Source: Dillenia suffruticosa
Lineage: Eukaryota > Streptophyta > Magnoliopsida > Dilleniales > Dilleniaceae
Direction of reading: 5' to 3'
DNA length: 64,000 nt
NCBI GenBank assembly: GCA_033439265.1
Contig: JAVTVX010000004.1
Coordinates: forward strand, 24,375,201-24,439,200
Both the position numbers and the translations under genes were made by a program. Shown one piece after another: positions 24,138 to 37,598 of the stretch; positions within the stretch are counted from its first letter, which is position 1; every line of letters begins with the position of its first letter. The notes beneath the pieces were generated by a model. That model saw only the letters and a program-made list of their open reading frames with translations. It was not told where the DNA came from and did not search any database.

Positions 24138-25672
24138 CTGAGCACAAAAGGAAGGCATCTAGGCTTCAGGGCGAGTCACCCCACTACAAGAATGGGAATC
24201 ATGGGAATATGGGATAGCCATTCACCCCTCCAAAATGTAGCAAGCAAACAAGGTAAATGCAGCTTCACTTCATCTAATTGATGGGATCCGAGTTGAGCAA
24301 ACCAAGGAGAAAATAAATGATATCACGAGATTCGTTTGTGCACTCACGTGGGCTCTACTGTAGCAGGAGGGCAAAGAGAGGAGGGCTTGTATTCACCACA
24401 TGCCACACACACAAAGTAGAGTGAGAATCGCGTAAGTTATGCATGTGACTTGTTCTGATAAGTCTACAATTGAACATATATAATATCTTAGGCCAGTATT
24501 TGGACCGAAGGCACGCACTTCGACATTTTTAACTCATGGTGAGCAGATGGGAATACCCATTCCCCAACAACTCCCCTACCAAGATGAACACCAAACCACG
24601 TATTCATTTCAATATTCGCTTGCTTACGTCCGTGTTGACTAACTCAAGGGTATTTTGCTACCATTTATGGTATTGAGACTGAAATATCAATAGCCGTCCG
24701 ATTGTTATCCAAAGGTTATTGATCATTCTAGAAATAGTAACCGCTGGATGGTGATCCAAAGACATTGATCATTCTAGAAATAGTAACTGTTGGATAGTGA
24801 TCCAAAGACGAGTAACTCCATACACATATCAACACCCCCAGGAATAGTTCAAGTTTGGACCTCAGAATCGAATCAAATCGAAATGCTCTCTAATGAAGTT
24901 CCATCAATAACACGGGAGAAAAGAGCTCCGATTCCCCCTTTTGATGGAAAATGGCTACTCAAATCTTAAGCCCCAAAGAAATAGCATTGAGCTAAGAATG
25001 CACCGCCTAACTTTCCCAGCACGGAATGAGGAAACACTAAACGACACGCATATATCCAACAACATAAAAGAGAGACGTAAATCAGGAAATCACGAACAAA
25101 ACTGAAATGATCAATCCATATAACAGGCAACCCACTGCAAAATTTCATTTCAAATATAAAAAGAAATACTTGAATCACTTCAAGGCAACCCATTGCATTA
25201 GGCATATATGGGTAAATCTGAGGCTTAAAATAATTGCCCACTAAGCCAAATGGTGATCTATGAGAAAAAGAACTAATAACAAAGAACAAGAAAGCTGCTG
25301 GCATTTATCAGGTCTCAGTATATTATAACATACCACTGTCAATACAAAACATAAAATTAAACATCCCAAATTCAAAGGTTCCGAATGCAGTGAAACCTAA
25401 TTACCTATTTACTCCCTCAGCAAACCAAAAGCTGTCTGAGAACACTCCATACACAGGTTCAACCATTGTGAACTTCCATATCCATATATCATCATTAGAA
25501 CCATTCCTGAAAGCAGAAACAAAAAGGAGAAGCATATTTAAATTGAAATCCAATCTAATAAAGAGTGATAACCAAGCACACATGAACAAAAGACAATGAT
25601 GAAAGGGTAAATCAAATTTACTAACATGTAGCCTAATGTATACAACACCAGCAACCAGAGAGCAAATATGGC
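24138..25672. other. Downstream flank of the ERF gene
   Basis: 24138-24960 is intergenic with a 46-bp tandem repeat. About 25320-25672 is the probable 3' UTR of the ERF gene. In that part, on the minus strand, a pyrimidine tract and CTTTCAG at about 25507-25520 look like a splice acceptor, and GTTAGT at about 25620 like a donor, suggesting a 3' UTR intron. No separate gene is supported. Confidence 0.45.
24690..24812. repeat. 46-bp tandem repeat, about 2.7 copies
   Basis: Units starting GATCATTCTAGAAATAGTAA at 24721 and 24767, with a partial degenerate unit before them from about 24690. They contain the recurring piece TGATCCAAAGAC. Confidence 0.8.
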
Positions 25673-27643
25673 TCAAAAGACTGCCCCACCCACCGGAGGG
25701 AAGTCATCAAAGCTCCAAAGGTCCATAGCATTTACCCCATCCTGGGTAGGGTCTCCACTGAAGAAAGAATCCACAGAAGCATCCCAATTTCCTTCAAGAT
25801 AAGGCATCTGAAACATCTTCATCTGGGAATCAAACGTCGATACATCCTCAGTAAACTTAGTTGCATTACTTTGTTCAGCAGAAACCACATCCTGAGGAGA
25901 AGATTTCAACTTCTTCCTCGTGTTCTCCTCTTCCAGATATTGAGATTCATCAGATTCCAGAGTAGTGGTGAGAATCGATGAAATCTCAGGAGTCTTCACA
26001 GCCTGGTCTCCCCATCCAAAGTCAGAACAGTCAAAAGAGTTGCTTCCTTGATCAGAACTAAAGTACAGCGGGGTATTCTCAGCCGGGGCAAATGATTTAA
26101 CCCCAGAATCTCCAACAGCTGGGAAGGAGTCGGTAAATCCATACTGCTGCTTTGCTAGTGGTTTCTCCTCCACAAAGCCAAAACCATAGTAATCTTCTGG
26201 GTTGCTTGAGAAAGTGAGATCATCGCTCAAATTAGGCTGCACGGGGCTTGGATTGGCATTTGCAAGCACTTTCTTGCGATTTAGTTTCACAGCCTGCCTC
26301 CCAGCAGTCTGAGGGGTTTCTTCAGGAAAATTCACCTTGGCTTTCTTGCCACGGATCCTTCGAGCCTCGGCATCATATGCTCTTGCAGCCTCTTCAGCGG
26401 TGTTAAAGGTTCCTAGCCAGACACGAACGCCCTTTCTTGGATCACGGATCTCAGCAGCCCATTTACCCCATGGGCGTTGACGGATTCCCCTGTACTGATT
26501 CTTCCTCTTCCTCTTTGCAGATTTCTCAGCTTGACCATTAAATTCCACAGATTTTACAGTTGCAGATGCTTCAGAGTAGAAGATCATGAAATAAGCATAT
26601 TAAACAGGATTCCGATCCCAAAATATATGCACACAAAAATTACTAATCCTTTTACTGCGAGGAAGAAAATCAGATGACGAAGTTGCATCCCTCACCCAAT
26701 TTCCCTCATCAGATCATAAGCCACCACAAATGAACAGAACTGTGGACTAAGTTGGCACACAAGAAACCTAAACTGATCGCTTGACTGCCAAATCCTACAT
26801 GCAAATTGAATGAACGGGCAGTATTTTGATGATTTTTTTTTTCACTTCCATATAATACCATAAAGACGAAGATTTTAGAATAAAGTTTCCTCTCAAACTA
26901 CAAACTAAATCCTTTAAAGAACAGTTAGGCCTTCATTCCCCACCCCAAAAAAATCATCCTTTTTTGTTTCATGTAATCAAGTGAATAACACCAATTTCTT
27001 TTCCTTAACAACACCATTTTCTTGACTTCCAAACCTTAAATTAGACTGAATAAGACCGAAAACAGTAAGAAATAAGATGATCAGATGGGAAAAGACACAA
27101 AATAACAAAAGTCACCTGAAAATGAAATATGTCTAAAAAATTGAAACTTTCTTCCCACAGTCAGTTTATATGGGACAAACCAAATACCGAAAGAGTAAAA
27201 CACAAGCAAAGAGAAACAAACATCCAAGGTTGCATATAGGAGTGAAATTTTCCAGAATCTTCATCGGCCAAAACAAACAAAACTAACCAATCTCCGACAA
27301 GAAACTAAGTCAAAACCACAAAACAAAAACCCTAGTAGAGTAAGAATACGAGGAATCGTTCAAAAAGAAGGTAATTCAGATAATCCTTACCTCGGGAAAG
27401 AACGGGGCTGTTGTTAGAAGAGAAAACGAAGGACTTAACATCCTCTTCCTCATCATCGGGCTCATCCTTGAACTCCTGAAAATCAGCCTCGAAATCGTCG
27501 TCGACGTCAATGATCTCGGACCTCAGCGGCTTCGAATAGTAGTTGGACGGATCCTTCTTGAGATCAGGCCAGAGGTAATCGGCGGTCAGCTTCTTCGATC
27601 GCGTCGGTTGAATGAGATCGGCGAGAATCGCACCTCCACACAT
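25673..27643 (-). CDS. Group VII ethylene response factor (RAP2.12/RAP2.2 type)
   Basis: Two exons, minus: 27643-27391 and 26568-25673, 1,149 bases, 382 residues. The protein begins [11 protein letters not shown], the Cys2 N-degron of ERF-VII factors. In family members Cys2 is oxidised by plant cysteine oxidases in air, which marks the protein for Arg/N-degron proteolysis; in hypoxia it accumulates and activates anaerobic genes. A basic nuclear localisation stretch (KRKRK, about 103-107) precedes one AP2/ERF DNA-binding domain at about 109-166 ([33 protein letters not shown]). The acidic, aromatic C-terminus (DLWSFDD) fits the known activation region. The single intron just before the AP2 domain is the usual arrangement. 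The 5' flank carries a (GA)n tract at 27756-27774. Confidence 0.95.
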
Positions 27644-30299
27644 GTTTCTGCTTTTCCGGTGAGCTTCACCTACCTCAGATTTTGGAAAAGTTAACGATTT
27701 TTTTTTTTTTTTGCAGAAATGAAATTCTACTGTTTGATGATTATGTTCTTTGGGGGAGAGAGAGAGAGAGAGAGGAGGGTTTTATAATTGAGTGCGTTTG
27801 CTCTCTCTTATGATTGAGGCACGAACGATGTGATTATCGATTTTACTATAATGCCCTCCGCCGTCTGATTAATTTACATCCGTAAATTTTACCGGATTTA
27901 GTTTTTTACCTTGTTACACATTGTTCGATTATATATTTTAAGGAAGTCGTGATTAAGTAAAATTATTATTAATTTCTTATCAGGGACTTGTACAAAGTAT
28001 ATCTACTTCATGTGCCTCAAATTGCTTATTTTGTATATTTTTTATTTAGTCTCGAGAATTTCCAAACAGAATAAATTCATTGGTCCTTTCAAACTTTATT
28101 ATCGATATATAATACAAATTTTAGAATAAATCGATATTAAATTTATATTTACTTTTAAAGTGAATAATAAACAATTTCGAACGATACCTAATAAGGCATT
28201 GCTTAAAATATTCTCGTATTTAATAATTTGGATTTGGACAAATAATGTTTCAAATGTAACCGGACAAATTCATGCTCGGAAGAGATATACAAGGATTTTT
28301 CAGACTTCCAAATACAGATGTGTACTAACCTACTTGGAAGTCATTAGCATCTCAAACAAATAAGATTGTCAATATTTTGATACTTTTATTGCTTTTCCCA
28401 TAATCTGCTCACCTATCTTTGCATTTGAGGCAATTACGCAACGACTGAGGAAACATATTATTAAATTTTTCTTTTATATCTATTATAATTATATACTGTT
28501 AATAAAGAATTTTAGAATTATACACAAAAAAATTATGAATATTTACCGAAAGATAAAATCCAATACATTCTCTCCAACAAAAAGGGAAATCCAAATACAA
28601 TGGTTTTTATCTCGCTTAATATACTAATTTATACATTCTCTTTAGTTACTCCATGGGATGGCTAAGTCGAAAAGAAAAGACAACCCTTGTATAAGATTAT
28701 AATAAATTATAATGAAAAATAATATTTTAGGTACTAGTTGGAAAGAACATGACATCCTACGTGACGATAATTAAGAGTCAGAGATTGAATATTTTACTAT
28801 CGGTATAATATCAATCGCTCGTATAATTAGTGTATGATTTTTATTTTGGGATATACGTTGATAATTATGTATTTTACATTACGTAATATTGATCGCTTTT
28901 ATAGTTAATGAATAATAGTAAATAAGAATATATGAAATAAAGTGGCACATGAATGAATGGTCGTCACATATTAAGTAAATATAGGCGTTGTATGGAAGGT
29001 TGGGTCCATTTCAATGTCAGCGTGGTAATGGTATTTACCTAAAACCAAGTTGACGCGGTAGGTCGATGAGATGAAATAGTCAGATGGAACTAAAAAAAAA
29101 AAGAAGGGATTATAGTTTGGGCTATTTAAAAGCAGCTTGGGCTGTGACCCTCAAATCAATTGTTTTTGGTTGAAGATAAGAACAGAGGGCTCCAAGTTGT
29201 CGTGCAGGTTAGGAGTGGGGTGTGTTGAGACGCGGACATTTGGGTAGAAATAGAAATTAGAATAGGAAATGTGAGTGAAGGTTGAGAAAAATAATCACCT
29301 AATCCGTCAAGGGCAACAACTCACCTGATTATTACTTTGCTGGGGCAGCCGTAGTAGGAGCAGAACTCGCCTTACTTTTCTTCGTGCCGACAATACTTTT
29401 GGATTTAAATACTATTTATGAAAATTATATTTTGATTAATTTAATTTAAATTATGATTGAATCTAAAATTATTTTAATATAATTATTTTTATTATCAAAA
29501 TTTAAATATAAATTTTAATTAAAAATTTTAATATCTTTTTTATTATATTAATTATTCGTTGGTCTTAATACTAATGATACCCATAAGAATAATCAATCAT
29601 TTCTTCTATCATTTCTTTTTTTTTAATAGATAAATATTTAATAATTAATTTATTAATTTTAATTAATTCAATTCGAATTAATTAGCGAATTTATTAATAG
29701 GTGAATTCTTTGATATCTATCTTTTTTATTTTTAAAATTTAAATATAAAATTTTAATTCAAAAAGTTCGGTGTAAACCAACAAAACGTTAATTCCCTCTT
29801 TTTTTTTTTTTTTTTTTGTTTTCTCTAACCTTATTTCTAACCTTATATCCGTTAACAACAACTAAGCCTCCATTTTCGACTCGTCGGCACGGTAACAACA
29901 ACCTAAGCCTTTGACGTGAAATTTTCTGTCAAATCATATTAAGTTTTAAAAAGGACACCCCATACCATGCCATACATCTACCGCTGTGCAACCAGGGAGG
30001 GTGTGGGTTTGATGATCCCGCCCCCACATAACCTATCTTTGCCAGCCTCGTCCATAACATGGTGTGCTGAACCTGTTAAATATAATTCCCTTTATTTATT
30101 TATTTATGTTACGATATTTTTTGAAATAATTCCAATATTATTGGCAAAAAAATTTAATGCAGCATGAATCAGGAAGTGAATTTTAATAGAAAATATAAAC
30201 AAGGAAAAATTGAAAGTAAGTGGGATATCAGAGATTTAATTTCAATTAAACACGAATTAATTCTTTAAAAACATGCCTGACTGACATGGGAGCTCTAAT

Positions 30300-30302
<3 letters not shown>

Positions 30303-30352
<50 letters not shown>
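30303..30352. repeat. (GA)25 microsatellite
   Basis: Uninterrupted AG dinucleotide array of about 50 bases. Confidence 0.98.
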
Positions 30353-30354
<2 letters not shown>

Positions 30355-31957
30355 CATCATGCAGATTGTGTTGTCTGCCAACAATGGAGAAAGGATATTG
30401 ATTTTTAATCGTCCATTATCTACGACTCTTGTTTTATGTCGTAATAGATCATGTCTTTTTCGTGATCATCTATATATGATTTAATTTTGCTTTATTTTTT
30501 AATAATAACAAAGAAATTTCCACTGGGTTTCTATTGAGTCAATGGCAATTCAAGGTTATTAAATCGGAAAAGGATAGACAAAAAGGGAACAAGAAATGGC
30601 GTTACATTGCACCTGAACGGGGTGTGTCGCATTCGACGGATAGCGCCGACGACCTCAAGTATCCGTTATTATTACCGCCCTCTGTCCTTCAATTTTACTA
30701 CAAAATAAAAAAAAAAGTCAATATTATTAAATAAAAATAAGAATAAATTATATAATATACTCGTTTTATTAAATAATTATTAAATAAAAATTTACATTTT
30801 TTTATTATTTATAATTTATTTTGAGTTTTTTTTTTCCTCCTTTTACCTTATTTTATTTAAATTTGAAGAAGAAAAATCAATTATCAAATATATTTGAAGG
30901 AGATAAAAGGAGCATAAAAATAAATATTTGGTGTGCGAGTAGAGCATAGCGGACGTGTCATATAAAACAAGAGCAGGCAGAGGAGACGAGAGCGATGGCG
31001 TGGAAGGGAAGAAGTTGCATGCACCGGAGGAATCAGCCGAGAATTCGGAAGAAAAAACAGGAGCAACGTATCCTAATATTATTCTTTTTCTATTATTAAT
31101 AACGATGACAATAAATACCACATGATAAAAGGATGGTCCATAAAATGGTGGGACCCAACAAAGGACAATGCCAGGCATATCCTGAAGACGGAAATACACG
31201 GTTCTAAAATTATCGTCTCTAATTTTAGAACTGTTTTAAATTTTAAAAAACCAAAAATGCCCCTTAAATGATTATGTTCAACTTTTGATTTCAAAACTCA
31301 TGTTGATTATAAATTCCAAACTAAAAAAATTAATAAATAATAAAAATTTAGAAAAAAAAAGGAAGTAGGATTTAAATTCAATTTTTGTCTTAAAAAATTA
31401 TGGCTAAATTTTAAAATTGTTCTTCGATTTAAACTTTCTTTTTTCTTTTGGGATTCGTAAAAAAGCTAGAACGGTATCTATTGAATTATAATTTATTGGC
31501 TTCAATTTAAATTCTCTCATATTTTGTTTATGATATTATAGCTTATCAATATTTATTTATTTTTTTTTTTAAAAAAAAAAAAAAGCTTTAGCTCGGTGGT
31601 TGATTGTCAGTTCTTCAAAATGAGGAGTTAAAGACAGATCTTGTAGATGATATATCCATTCAATTTGAATTGTAGCTGTACTTAATAATAAATTTGAATT
31701 TGTTTATGATAATATTTATAATTTTTAAGGGATAATTTTATGGTTATAATTTTTTCTTTCAACGCGGTGATGTATGTACGAATGAGTCATCTGGTACGGA
31801 TTTTCAGGGATAGGCCAAAGGAGAAATTACAGGAACAAATTCTAAATTCAACGGTTGATCATCCTTTATGGGTTTATGAATATATTATTGACCATGTCAT
31901 CATTTTCCTCCGGTGTCGCAATACCACCAAACAAGTTGAAGGATAAAACAAAGATGT

Positions 31958-31984
<27 letters not shown>
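31958..31984. repeat. (GA)13 microsatellite
   Basis: Uninterrupted GA array. Confidence 0.97.
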
Positions 31985-31989
<5 letters not shown>

Positions 31990-34589
31990 TTGGCAAACAC
32001 GCTCCCAAGTCCAAACTAATAAATGGGGATGTCAGAGCAGAACCCAAATCATCTTCTTGGAATAGACACAAGCAGTACAGGCTGCGCAGAGACACCTTCG
32101 TCAATGCCCCCACCCCCACGCACCAAGTGGTCAACTTGGGGGAGGGTGCTTCCATGTTCTCATCCATTTTTAAGGAAGCTTCAATAGTACCCGGATGGGG
32201 ATTAGAATTTCGATTTTTACATACAATGCTATGCCTCACCCAATAAATGAACAACCCTCTTTGTAGATATCCTAATCATATATTATAAGAAATGTCCAAA
32301 ATTTTACATGCAAAGGGATTTACCATCGTCAATGACAATGTCCAAAAAAAATTAAAAAAAAAAAACATAATGAATTTTTATAATAACCTTTTAAATAATA
32401 AAGCTGGATTACTTTAATTTTATTTTATTTTTTTAAATATTGCTCATATAAGTTATTTAACCTATTTTTAAAGTCGTGATTGAGAGTCATAGTCCATAAT
32501 ACACAGAAACTTTTCAATATTAAATTTCTCATTTCCTGTTTTTGAAATGTTTTAAAATATTTAATATGTTAAATTAATTAATATTTATATCAAAATTTTT
32601 ATATTTTTTATATTTACATATTTTTCAATAAATTATTTGTTTAATTTAATCACCGTGACACGGTTGATGACTTCTCCATCCCGGGAAGCAGTCGTTCTTG
32701 TTTTGAATCTTATAAATACTTTCAAAATTCAGATTTTCCGAGATCTTAGTCAAAATTGCATTGTGACAAGTCGTGTGTTAAGTTTTTCCCGGTCAAAGCT
32801 GGTTGGTAGATTCACCAGTCATGTTCATGAATTTCACACGCCCTCACCTCCCCACCACAATTGACAATAATAGAGCTCCTAATTGCTGTGTTCACTGACT
32901 TGGGCTCTAATGGGACTTGGGGGCACAGCCCAAAGTGGACTTCAAAGAGATGGCAAGGCCTGGTTGCTCGGGTCTTCTGTAGTTTGGAGTTTAATCAAAA
33001 CCTTAGATTTTTTTTTTTTTTTTTTTTTTTTGTTATATAAGATTTGAACACCAGAATACAGAATTAGGAAAGAAATTATAACCATTAAATTGTCCCTTGA
33101 AACTTAATCAAAACACAAGATTGGACAATTCTGATGCATCATAAATATCCACCAAAAATGGTCATCTATTATACCCATCTTTTGGCTATGGTCAAAATGG
33201 AAGCATCCATCTCCCAATTGTCAGTTGGGTGTGGGGTTATTTCTTGCAAACCTCACCCAGTTTTCCTTGTCCCATTTTTACTATTTCTACAACATTGTCT
33301 CTCTGTCAAAGGTTAGGCAAGAATAGAAATCAAATTGGCTTTCTTTTCCTAAGAAAATTGTAACCATAATACAATTAAAGGTTAAACCATCTCACACGTA
33401 ACATCAGTAGTGTAACATTGTCTGACCTTTTGAAAATTCCAGAAATTCAATTCTAATGGTTCTATGGTTTTCACGACACAAGTTAAAGTAAAAATTTTCT
33501 CCAGGTACTTTTGGTTGGCCATTCTAATTGATTCCTGAAAATTCCAAAAATGCCCTTTTTCAATGGTGGTATGATTTTCTACTCGACACTGTCGTGGTAG
33601 CCGGTCTTCCACACACGTGGCACTTAATGTTGAGATGTTGAAGACCTTTCCAAGAACTGTCATTCATGTTGCGAGAGGATGATGACCCTTGGGGAGAAAT
33701 GGTTTTTTTTTTTCCCCCGGGGGGGGGGGGGGGGTTTCAGTTGGTAGGTTAAGTAGGAAGAGAGTTGAGAGGAGGAGAAACAATATTTATAGTTGGCAAG
33801 GCTTTTTATAGACTTAAAATAAAGAGCATTTTTAGACCCTTTTCATCATACAGAAAGTGTTAAGTCTTAGTAGAATTAAACTCTACAATCCAAAACGCAT
33901 TTAAGCTTTGAAAACATTGGGCGCAAAGTGTTATCATGAATAAACTAGCTTCCTCTTGCATTTTTTTTTAATAAATCGTAAATATCCGATAATCGGATCT
34001 AATTAAATTCAGTTTAAATCAAATTAGATTATTAAAGGAAAAAACTCTCCATGTTATTATTTTTCTCCGTATATAAAATTTAAATATAATATCTTATTTA
34101 AGAGATATCGATATCTAATCATTGAACCAACTACTTTGATACCTTCTCTCCGGCTCGGGCTCAAAAATTGAGATAGCCATACGAGGATAAGTCACGCTTG
34201 ACTCGTATTTATACCGAAAATTAGAATCAGAATCAAATGAACTTTTGCTCTTCAGTTTCATTCGAGATTTCTGTTTTTGTCGAGATCATCCCAGGACACA
34301 GACCAGGAGGCGTATAGCCACACAAAGCCCAACAAACTTGGTCCAGTTCATTTGCGTAGAAATCTGCCATGCTCGCCCGACGGCGGTGTGATCAGTGCCT
34401 CCGAATATTATGACACATTCTGATGGGAATTTTCAGCACAAGTTCCCATGTGTCATGCAACGTCCCACGACGCAAAATGATTTCCTTGTTGATAAGAGTA
34501 GTTCTCTCAATACTCAATCGCAGCAGCCGCTTAATCTCCTCTTCCATTGCTTGGAACTTGGGAGCCAACTTCACAGCTTCATGCCCGCC

Positions 34590-34711
34590 ACCTCGTCATC
34601 ATCGAGTGGAAGCTTATTGGTCATCATCTAATTATCTGATCTTTACAAACACTACCATATATTTCGGCGGTAAGCCGGCATTAACATTATTGATATCTTG
34701 TCACGTTTAGG
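34590..34711. repeat. Left 122-bp direct repeat flanking an LTR element
   Basis: 122 bases matching 36109-36230 in the same orientation at 114 positions, without gaps. It ends exactly where the left LTR begins. Confidence 0.9.
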
Positions 34712-36108
34712 ATTAAAAATATTGACATTTTTAAATTAAAAAGATTTTATTAAAAAATTTTTGAACATTTCCGAATTGAAAAAATCTTTAAAATATTAAT
34801 TTTCTAAAATTTCAATATTAGAATATTTTATTTATTCTTACCAATTTTATAAATATTATATTTTATTCTTTTTTTGTTTTCATAAAATTATCCTATAAAT
34901 AAAGCGTTTATACAATCTATTGACAATATAATACAATACGCAATATATGATTTATTCTCTCTCAATTTTCTCTTTTTATTTACTCTGTTTTTTCTTCTTT
35001 ATTTTCCTTTTTCTAATATGGTATCATATCACTGGGTTTCGATCCGATATTTTTTTTACTTTTCTCATCAATTAAACATTTTTTTTCTAATTATGTAGAA
35101 ATTAGATAATTCTCAACCCATTTCTATTGTCCAAAATTGTTTTTCTACTGATTCTCAATAATATTTTACGATTTGCTATTTTTCTGCTATTGAATATTCT
35201 ACTTTATTCTTTAATCGTTTTGCTTTTTTCTACTAATTTTCAATAATATCTTACGGTTTGCTACTTTTCTACTATTGAAGATTCTACTTTATTCTTTAAT
35301 CCCTTCACTTTATTTTGCTTTATCTCATAATCTCATAGTTTGCTGCTGTTGCTGCTATTGAGAATTTTACTGTTACCTTCTCTTATACTCAGTTTGAGTA
35401 TTCTGCTATTCTACTATTCTACTATTCTGCTTCATCTGCTTCATCTCTATTTTCTCTGAATCTGCTATTGAGTATTCTGCTATTATATCATTTTCTACTC
35501 AATTTGCTTTATTCCCTCTACTTTATCTGCTTCATCTCTGTTTTCTATGAGTTTGTTATTAAAAATTTTGCTATTATATCCTCTTCTACTCAGTCTGTTA
35601 TATTGCATTTTCTACGGTATCAATTTTGTACTTATTCTGATACTGATTGGTCTGGTGATACTACTAATGGACGGTCTACTGCAGACTATTGCATTGTTCT
35701 TGGTGGTTCTTTAATCTCTGATATAAGACTTTTCTATGATCTTGACTCATCTTTCTGAGTGTCATGATAACTTACTACACAAATTCAAGATCACTTATCT
35801 ACTTCCATTTTAAGTTTGAGGGAGTGTTAAGAATATTGGTATTTTTAAATTGAAAAAATCTCATTGAATAAATTTTGGAAGTTTTCAAATTGAAGAAATT
35901 TTGGAAATATTGATTTTTTGAAATTTTAATATTGAAATATTTCATTTATTCTTATCAATTTTATAAATATTTTATTATTTTTTTTGTTTTCATAGAATCA
36001 CTCTATAAATTGGACGTTTATACAATCTATTGATAACACAATACAATACGCAATATATGAGTTATTCTCTCAGCTTTCTCTCTTTATTCTATCTGTTCTT
36101 TATGCTTT
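34711..36108 (+). mobile_element. Internally deleted Copia-type LTR retrotransposon
   Basis: The left LTR (about 34711-35016) and right LTR (35825-36108) share sequence throughout, for example TTTATACAATCTATTGA and AATACAATACGCAATATATG. Just after the left LTR, TGGTATCA (35019-35026) resembles the initiator-tRNA-Met primer site used by plant Copia elements. Just before the right LTR is a purine tract, TTTGAGGGAG. About 800 bases of internal DNA remain. The only recognisable coding part is an RNase H piece at about 35632-35720 reading YSDTDWSGD and RSTADYC, as in Copia polyproteins. Gag, protease, integrase and reverse transcriptase are lost, so the copy is dead. Confidence 0.85.
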
Positions 36109-36230
36109 ACCTCGTCATCATCGAGTGGAAGCTTATTGCTCATCGTCTAATTATCTAATCTTTACAAACACTACCATATAATTAGGCGGTAAGCCGGCAT
36201 TAACACTATTGATATCTCGTCACATTTAGG
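36109..36230. repeat. Right 122-bp direct repeat flanking an LTR element
   Basis: Partner of 34590-34711 (114/122 identical). It begins immediately after the right LTR. Confidence 0.9.
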
Positions 36231-37598
36231 GCTGGTTGGGGCAACAATGGTTTTAACGATTGAGCAGTAACTATAATTCAAATTAGACACTGCACAACAA
36301 AAAAAAATTTTATCTGCATTCAGAAGAAGGGGGATGTAACTATATACTCTTTCGATTGGCAAAAAGAAACGAATAATAATAAAACTTTACAAAGACTATT
36401 TGGTCATGGAAATATAGCTGTCTTTTTCACTTTTCATGGTGCCACCGTCAATCAGTTGGTGCCATTTACACGCATAATGAAATGCTAAACCTCGTTCTTT
36501 ACCTTCTTCATTGCACGTTCGCCCACAATTTTGAATGTATGCAGTTGCTTATCCGTGAACATAGAATTTTTTGGCATCTTTTAATTGGGCTTGCTTTGGT
36601 CCTAGATATGGATCTGCATCGGTGCTGAGGGTTTGCGGCCCATATCTGAGAAAGCCGCAGAAATAGGAGTTTGCAAGCGCAGAACTGATAGATTCTGTTT
36701 CTACTCAGACCATCTGCTAACAGACAACAGAAGTCATAAAACAGAATGCATGCCTCCTTTCGAAATACAATCAAGAATCCCTTCTACCGTACCATCAAAC
36801 GGTGGTATAGATGGGTAGGAACATCTTCGTCCACTAACTATGGGAGGAGAACCCTTTGTTGGGAGACCCACACACACATAAGTGGATCCCGCAATTGGTC
36901 GATCCGAATTAATCGGAACAAAATCTCGGATATAGGGCGATAACCAAGTCAGGATAAAAAAAAAAACAGAAAAAAAAGACCATACACCGCAATCGCATGA
37001 AGATCTAAAGATACAAGATTAAGGTACACTATAAAACCTTTCACTTTGTGTTTTGGGAGGCTCTAAAAGTTCAACATGAGGAGGCTTTTGAGATATCATG
37101 CAAAGACCTAATGTTACAATATAAGAGCTTTGAGATAGCCGCTGTATTCCATAAAGATGTCCAGAAAAATCATGAAATCAATCACGTGATTATCACTTTC
37201 AAGGTCGCGGTCAGAGATCCGCCCTCTTCCCCACCGCCCCAACAAAAACACTGATCGTTTCGCTGAACATGCTTGAATACGATAGAAAAAGAAAATTTTC
37301 AATCTGTATTTTCGAAAACTAGCATTTTCTCAATCGGGTTTCTTTTTTTAATTTAAGCAAACAGCTAAAACAAATAAAATATATTAGAACATGGAAAATT
37401 AAAAGAGGAGGAGAGATTCCTCCTTCCGTTCCCCTTGTCTTCTCTCCTGAAAACACAAAATCTGAGCATATTACCCTTTCTACAGACATTCTTCAACAAA
37501 CTCCCTCATCACTTACCTAGCATCTATATATAATTATATTTTATAAAATCCAAAAAAAAAAACCCAGAAAAAGAAATCAAAAAAAAAAACTTGCTAAG
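36231..37598. other. Intergenic, with a possible gene relic
   Basis: On the minus strand around 36560-36705 a short frame reads ALANSYFCGFLRYGPQTL then DADPYLGPKQAQLKDAKK before a stop. It looks protein-like but I do not recognise it and find no start or other exons. 37380-37598 is the probable 3' flank of the subtilase gene. The remainder shows nothing. Confidence 0.4.

Larger units (their letters stand above)
27644..34589. other. Gene-poor intergenic region
   Basis: 27644-27840 is the ERF 5' UTR/promoter. The rest is AT-rich, transposon-degraded DNA with long poly-A/T runs (for example 29800-29818, 33008-33031), GA microsatellites (30303-30352, 31958-31984), and a C-run to G-run junction at about 33713-33735. 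No reading frame has a recognisable domain. 34390-34589 is slightly more GC-rich but also without a supported gene. Confidence 0.55.

Noticed and set aside
24179-24200. CACTACAAGAA-like start of a CACTA transposon
   Set aside because: No matching inverted end or 3-bp target duplication was found.
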